A DNA stretch of 8,637 nt from an uncultured Lachnospiraceae bacterium. GTDB lineage: Bacteria; Bacillota; Clostridia; Lachnospirales; Lachnospiraceae. Below the pieces are notes generated by a model. It saw nothing but the letters and a program-made list of their open reading frames with translations, was not told the origin of the DNA and searched no databases. Below are positions 5,623-8,637 of the stretch, piece after piece. Positions within the stretch are counted from its first letter, which is position 1, and each line of letters starts with the position of its first letter. The position numbers were made by a program, and so were the translations under genes. The DNA is taken from contig CAOKHR010000088.1 in assembly GCA_948468325.1 (NCBI GenBank), positions 1 to 8,637 of the forward strand, written 5' to 3'.

Positions 5623-6910
5623 GCAGGAAGCGGAAGATTTTGTATATAAATCATATTTAAAAGCAGAAAAACATCAGAACTACAATACAAAAGATTCCGC
5701 CAAAAGAAGACCGGAGCTGCTTAGAAAATTGATACGGGAACAATCCGGTACGCCATGCGTGGTTATTACAGGCAGCAAGGGAAAAGGATCTGCCGCCGCC
5801 ATGATTTCCGGAATTCTTCAGTCCGGATATAGAGTCGGACTTATGACAAGCCCGCATATAACAGACTTTTGTGAACGTTTTCAAGTGAACGGCTGCAGCA
5901 TTTCGGATCAGGAATTTGCATTCTATATGAGTCAGATACAACCCAAACTGGATGAGATTGATGCAGAAATTCAGGAAAATGCATGCATTAGTCCCATGGG
6001 CATCCAGACACTGCTTGGATTGCGCTATTTTCATGCAAAACACACAGATTTTAATGTTTTGGAATGCGGCAAAGGCGCAAGATATGATGATGTGAATCAG
6101 GCGCTGCATCAATATGCCGTAATCAACAGCATATTTTTGGAACATACCAGAGAATTGGGCGCTACATTAGAAGAAATTGCGTTTGACAAGTCGCATGTGA
6201 TAACCGGAGAACAAAAGTGCGTTTATCTTGCCAGACAAAGTAAAGAAGTACTGTCAGTTATACAAAAGCGCGCAGATGCGTTTCAAACACCGGTAAAATA
6301 TTATGGAAGAGATTTTTTTGCCGAACGAATCCGGTATACAAACCGCGGAATGAGATTTGATGTTGTAATCGGAGAAAACAGATACAGGGATCTTACGGTA
6401 CCTCTGCTGGGCGGACATCAGGCCAGAAACTGTGCGCTGGCTATGGCAGTATGCCAGGATATAGCAGGAGATTTTAATCTGACTGATGTAAAACGCAAAT
6501 TATTGGAACTGAACTGGCCGGGACGGATGGAAGTTTTAAGTTCCGCCCCTTTGATTCTGTTAGATGCCTGCATCCATTCTGCCAGCTGTAAAAATGTAAA
6601 AAATGTGATGCACCATCTTGGTATGAAACAGGCTGTTATAATCATCGGTATTCCGGATGACAAAGATTATGCGGGCGTTGCAAAAGCTATGCAGGATGCA
6701 GCTTCCGCTATTATTTTAACAAAGTCACAAAATCCACATTATGTTTTCACGCCCATACAGCAGGAGAGATTACTTGCAGCAGGAATTCCGGCAATATGGA
6801 CCGATTCCGTAAAAGAAAGTTTAAAAAAAGCAAAACTTTTTGGCCAGCCAATTGTAATACTGGGAACGACATCCGTAATATCGGAAGTAAAAAATTTAAA
6901 AGAATTCTAA
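5615..6910 (+). CDS. FolC-like Mur ligase, atypical C-terminal motif
   Basis: 431 residues, the usual length of FolC (folylpolyglutamate/dihydrofolate synthase), and starting 8 bases inside the ATP-grasp gene. Mur ligases make an acyl phosphate with ATP and join it to an amino acid. Seen: P-loop GSKGKGSA (53-60, FolC has GTNGKGST), MTSPHITDFCERFQVNG (77-93), ECGKGARYDDVN (150-161, FolC EVGLGGRLDATN), IFLEHTRELGATLEEIAFDK (173-192) and GGHQARNCALA (266-276), WPGRMEV (301-307), then the C-terminal Mur domain (about 310-431). In FolC the last domain begins LDGAHNP; here it reads LLDACIHSAS (315-324), one residue longer and without the Asn, and the 'LGGR' loop reads 'CGKGAR'. The key ATP and Mg2+ positions are otherwise kept, so it is probably a working ligase with a different substrate, not a housekeeping FolC. 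The ribosome binding site is inside the upstream gene (GGGAG, 5600-5604). Confidence 0.82.
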   Translation: MNRQEAEDFVYKSYLKAEKHQNYNTKDSAKRRPELLRKLIREQSGTPCVVITGSKGKGSAAAMISGILQSGYRVGLMTSPHITDFCERFQVNGCSISDQEFAFYMSQIQPKLDEIDAEIQENACISPMGIQTLLGLRYFHAKHTDFNVLECGKGARYDDVNQALHQYAVINSIFLEHTRELGATLEEIAFDKSHVITGEQKCVYLARQSKEVLSVIQKRADAFQTPVKYYGRDFFAERIRYTNRGMRFDVVIGENRYRDLTVPLLGGHQARNCALAMAVCQDIAGDFNLTDVKRKLLELNWPGRMEVLSSAPLILLDACIHSASCKNVKNVMHHLGMKQAVIIIGIPDDKDYAGVAKAMQDAASAIILTKSQNPHYVFTPIQQERLLAAGIPAIWTDSVKESLKKAKLFGQPIVILGTTSVISEVKNLKEF

Positions 6911-6916
6911 TTCTAA
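6904..6916 (-). promoter_or_regulatory. Second Fur/PerR-type site overlapping the Mur-ligase stop codon
   Basis: On the + strand two overlapping copies of ATTCTAA occur at 6904-6910 and 6910-6916, a 6-base period; a degenerate third half-site (TTAAAAG, 6896-6902) precedes them. The 13 bases 6904-6916 are the exact reverse complement of 6959-6971 at the fur promoter. The site lies about 60 bases upstream of the main box and over the TAA of the preceding gene, so it could help repression by looping or side-by-side dimers. Whether it is bound is inferred from sequence likeness only. Confidence 0.5.
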
Positions 6917-6936
6917 TAATTAAAAAATATTTCCTC

Positions 6937-6965
6937 TTGACTTTTTGCTGCAAAAGATTTAGAAT
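6937..6965 (+). promoter_or_regulatory. Sigma-A promoter of the fur-type operon
   Basis: TTGACT (6937-6942), a 17-base spacer, and TAGAAT (6960-6965) form the best promoter in the window: 5 of 6 consensus bases in each hexamer. The predicted transcription start is near 6972, giving a leader of about 22 bases that carries TGGAGAG before the ATG at 6994. No terminator separates it from the Mur ligase gene, so some read-through is possible. Confidence 0.75.
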
Positions 6966-6979
6966 TAGAATAATTCTAA
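6959..6979 (+). promoter_or_regulatory. PerR/Fur box over the -10 and transcription start
   Basis: TTAGAATAATTCTAA (6965-6979) is a perfect 7-1-7 inverted repeat and agrees with the PerR-box pattern TTATAATnATTATAA except for one symmetrical base pair in each arm. An additional TTAGAAT half-site (6959-6965) overlaps it in direct repeat, giving the 6-1-6-like array usual for Fur-family dimers. It covers the last base of the -10 element and the predicted start, an arrangement for repression. Since the gene it precedes encodes a PerR-like protein, autoregulation is the simplest reading. Confidence 0.78.
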
Positions 6980-6993
6980 ATGGAGAGACAAAA

Positions 6994-7368
6994 ATGACAA
7001 AATACGCCGAAATGATTTTGACGATCATAAATGAATCTCATGACCATATGACAGCGGAACAGATTTTTCTGGCTTTAAAAAAAACTGAGCCGAAAATTGT
7101 TCTGGCGACAGTATATAATAATCTGAATACACTCTGCAATGAAGAGCTGATTCGAAAAGTGCCGATGGATGGGTCTCCGGACCGGTATGATAAGATCAAA
7201 CGGCATGATCATTTAATATGTAAAAGATGCGGAAAGCTGTCAGATACAACATTTATAGATCTGACAAGGCATCTCAACCGGCATCTGGGCGAAGATATTT
7301 CCTCTTACGACCTTAAGATATTTTATATCTGCCCTAAGTGCAGAGTGTTAGAAGAAAAACAAATTTAA
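6994..7368 (+). CDS. PerR-like Fur-family transcriptional repressor
   Basis: 124 residues. ATG 6994 follows TGGAGAG (6981-6987); the frame is open further upstream but that part overlaps the Mur ligase gene and the promoter, so it is not coding. A winged-helix DNA-binding part holds the recognition segment IVLATVYNNLNTL (35-47). The metal-binding part has all residues expected by alignment to Bacillus subtilis PerR: structural zinc Cys76, Cys79, Cys113 and Cys116, and the regulatory site His18, Asp66, His71, His73 and Asp84. In PerR, iron bound there oxidises the His residues on contact with peroxide and the repressor leaves DNA; keeping Asp84 suggests PerR-like rather than Fur/Zur-like behaviour. 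It is about 20 residues shorter than usual at the N-terminus and lacks the first helix and the R-x-T-x-Q-R segment, a feature of a clostridial subgroup. The GltB-like gene starts 20 bases on, so the two form an operon. Confidence 0.85.
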   Translation: MTKYAEMILTIINESHDHMTAEQIFLALKKTEPKIVLATVYNNLNTLCNEELIRKVPMDGSPDRYDKIKRHDHLICKRCGKLSDTTFIDLTRHLNRHLGEDISSYDLKIFYICPKCRVLEEKQI

Positions 7369-7388
7369 AAATAAACGGAGGTATCACA

Positions 7389-8637
7389 ATGGTCTACAAA
7401 TGCAGCGTATGCGGTTATGTCTTTGATGAGGAGGCAGAAGGCAGACCTTTTTCGGAACTGACGGAATGTCCTGTATGCAAACAGCCGGCAGAAAAATTTG
7501 AACCGGTGTCTGCAGACACAAATCCGAAAGAAAATAAAAAAACAATGGCAGCCGAATCTCTCTCCACAGAAGGATTGGATTTAAACTATCCGAAAGAGAC
7601 CAGAAAAACAGACAGCAATTACCGGTATATGAAAGAAATTCATGAAATGGCAGTCACCGGCAAATCCGCAATTGAAGCGATGGGAACACAGATGAAGATG
7701 CCGGACTGGGATGATATACTGGTTCTGGGTGCACAGCTCAATCCTCCTCCTCTCGAGGAGCATGCAGAAGTATCTCTGCGGACAGTAATTGGCAAGCATG
7801 CGAAAAAACCTATGGTGCTGGATATGCCGGTATATATTTCGCACATGTCATTTGGTGCATTATCAAAGGAAACAAAGATTTCCCTTGCCAAAGGAAGCGC
7901 CATGGCAAAAACTGCAATGTGCAGCGGAGAAGGCGGTGTTTTACCGGAAGAGAAGGCGGCGGCTCACAGATACATATTTGAATATGTACCTAATTTATAC
8001 AGTGTGACCACCGAAAACCTCACAACTTCCGACGCAATTGAAATCAAAATCGGACAGGGAACGAAGCCCGGAATGGGCGGACATCTGCCGGGCAGCAAAG
8101 TGACGCCTGAAATTGCGGCAGTCCGCGGCAAACCGGTTGGTCAGGATGTTATAAGTCCTTCCAAATTTTCCGGAATCAATTCCAAAGAAGATTTAAAGGA
8201 ACTGGTAAGCACGCTTCGTACATGCAGTGACGGCAGACCAATCGGAATTAAAATTGCTGCCGGAAGAATTGAAAAGGATTTGGAATACTGTGTCTTTGCC
8301 GAGCCGGATTTCATTACCATAGACGGCAGAGGCGGCGCAACGGGCGCATCTCCGTCAATCATACGGGATTCGACCAGCGTACCGACAATTTATGCGCTTT
8401 CCCGTGCAAGAAAATATCTTGACAGTCTGCATTCCGACATAGATTTGATTATTACCGGAGGCCTTAGAGTTTCTTCTGATTTTGCAAAAGCAATTGCCAT
8501 GGGAGCCGATGCCGTAGCAATCGCATCTGCGGCTATGGTTGCGGCGGCATGTCAGCAGTACCGCATCTGCGGAACAGGTATGTGTCCGGTAGGCGTAGCA
8601 ACGCAGGATGCAGAATTGAGAAAGAGACTGCATATAG
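7389..8637 (+). CDS. Rubredoxin-FMN glutamate synthase-like protein (partial, runs off window)
   Basis: 416 complete codons are visible and the frame is open at the window end. GGAGG (7377-7381) lies 7 bases before the ATG. Residues 1-40 form a rubredoxin-like iron site: Cys5-x2-Cys8 (KCSVCGY) and Cys27-x2-Cys30 (CPVC). After a charged linker the protein is the FMN/synthase domain of glutamate synthase: YISHMSFGALSKETKISLAK (149-168), GEGGVLPEE (180-188), GQGTKPGMGGHLPGSKV (222-238), IDGRGGATGASP (311-322), LIITGGLR (353-360), and the 3Fe-4S motif C-x5-C-x4-C (Cys388, Cys394, Cys399) with CPVGVATQ. It lacks an N-terminal glutaminase (Ntn) domain, so ammonia would come as free NH3 or from another subunit. 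The rubredoxin probably brings electrons, a plan used by archaeal-type and clostridial GltB-like proteins, and being under a PerR-like repressor suggests a redox or peroxide link. Whether it makes glutamate is not proven. Confidence 0.88.
   Translation, partial: MVYKCSVCGYVFDEEAEGRPFSELTECPVCKQPAEKFEPVSADTNPKENKKTMAAESLSTEGLDLNYPKETRKTDSNYRYMKEIHEMAVTGKSAIEAMGTQMKMPDWDDILVLGAQLNPPPLEEHAEVSLRTVIGKHAKKPMVLDMPVYISHMSFGALSKETKISLAKGSAMAKTAMCSGEGGVLPEEKAAAHRYIFEYVPNLYSVTTENLTTSDAIEIKIGQGTKPGMGGHLPGSKVTPEIAAVRGKPVGQDVISPSKFSGINSKEDLKELVSTLRTCSDGRPIGIKIAAGRIEKDLEYCVFAEPDFITIDGRGGATGASPSIIRDSTSVPTIYALSRARKYLDSLHSDIDLIITGGLRVSSDFAKAIAMGADAVAIASAAMVAAACQQYRICGTGMCPVGVATQDAELRKRLHI

Noticed and set aside
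5657..6145. 162-residue open frame on the minus strand
   Set aside because: Opposite to the Mur ligase gene, whose motifs are clear; no family likeness and no ribosome binding site.
6796..6993. 66-residue N-terminal extension of the Fur protein
   Set aside because: It overlaps the end of the Mur ligase gene, the promoter and the PerR box, and ATG 6994 has a good ribosome binding site.
7581..8633. Several 70-90 residue frames on both strands inside the glutamate synthase-like gene
   Set aside because: They are shadows of the long open + strand frame from 7389 that carries all the domain motifs.
1..8637. CRISPR arrays, tRNA/rRNA genes, insertion sequences
   Set aside because: No regular direct repeats with spacers, no tRNA cloverleaf or rRNA stretch, and no transposase motif was found on either strand.

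Overview
The window looks like chromosomal DNA of a low-GC Gram-positive anaerobe of the Clostridia, probably Lachnospiraceae-like. The reasons are A-rich coding DNA, strong GGAGG-type ribosome binding sites, short lipoprotein signal peptides, short gaps or stop/start overlaps between genes, and family content typical of that class (a DUF6483-like protein, a short PerR-like Fur protein, and a rubredoxin-FMN glutamate synthase fusion). There are no rRNA or tRNA genes, no CRISPR array, and no intact mobile element. Every intact gene is on the + strand; the only minus-strand gene is a wreck.

Layout. Positions 1-73 hold a rho-independent terminator for a + strand gene lying before the window. Positions 74-267 (minus) are a Uma2-family (DUF820) gene that has lost its middle: the normal N-terminus is joined out of frame to the normal C-terminus. 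Divergent from it, 448-1374 encodes a secreted lipoprotein nuclease (DNA/RNA non-specific endonuclease domain plus a C-terminal Ada-like zinc module). Positions 1375-1603 are non-coding but full of inverted repeats, including two alternative partners for one arm. Positions 1604-3536 hold an HD-domain phosphohydrolase-like protein, an SdpI-family membrane protein, a YunG-family protein with a Cys/His/Asp set, a small lipoprotein and a 52-residue membrane peptide, closely packed. Positions 3562-6910 hold a class I methyltransferase, a DUF6483-like protein, a RimK-like ATP-grasp ligase and a FolC-like Mur ligase, the last three joined by an ATGA overlap and an 8-base overlap.

The right end is a separate unit with its own promoter (TTGACT-17-TAGAAT). 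It encodes a PerR-like Fur regulator followed 20 bases later by a rubredoxin-FMN glutamate synthase-like protein that runs off the window. A perfect 7-1-7 inverted repeat of the PerR-box type abuts the -10 and covers the predicted transcription start, so the regulator probably represses its own operon and responds to peroxide or metal.

Most interesting: (i) the ATP-grasp plus Mur-ligase pair, two ligase folds known for adding amino acids (often glutamate) to a carboxylate, here side by side as in the domain order of cyanophycin synthetase but as separate genes, with the Mur ligase lacking the canonical FolC DGAHN motif. It is a reasonable candidate for an uncharacterised peptide- or polyglutamate-making pathway. 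(ii) The paired Fur/PerR sites forming a 13-bp perfect inverted repeat around the fur promoter. (iii) The structured leader at 1466-1603. Functions are assigned by reading motifs only; no database search was possible.
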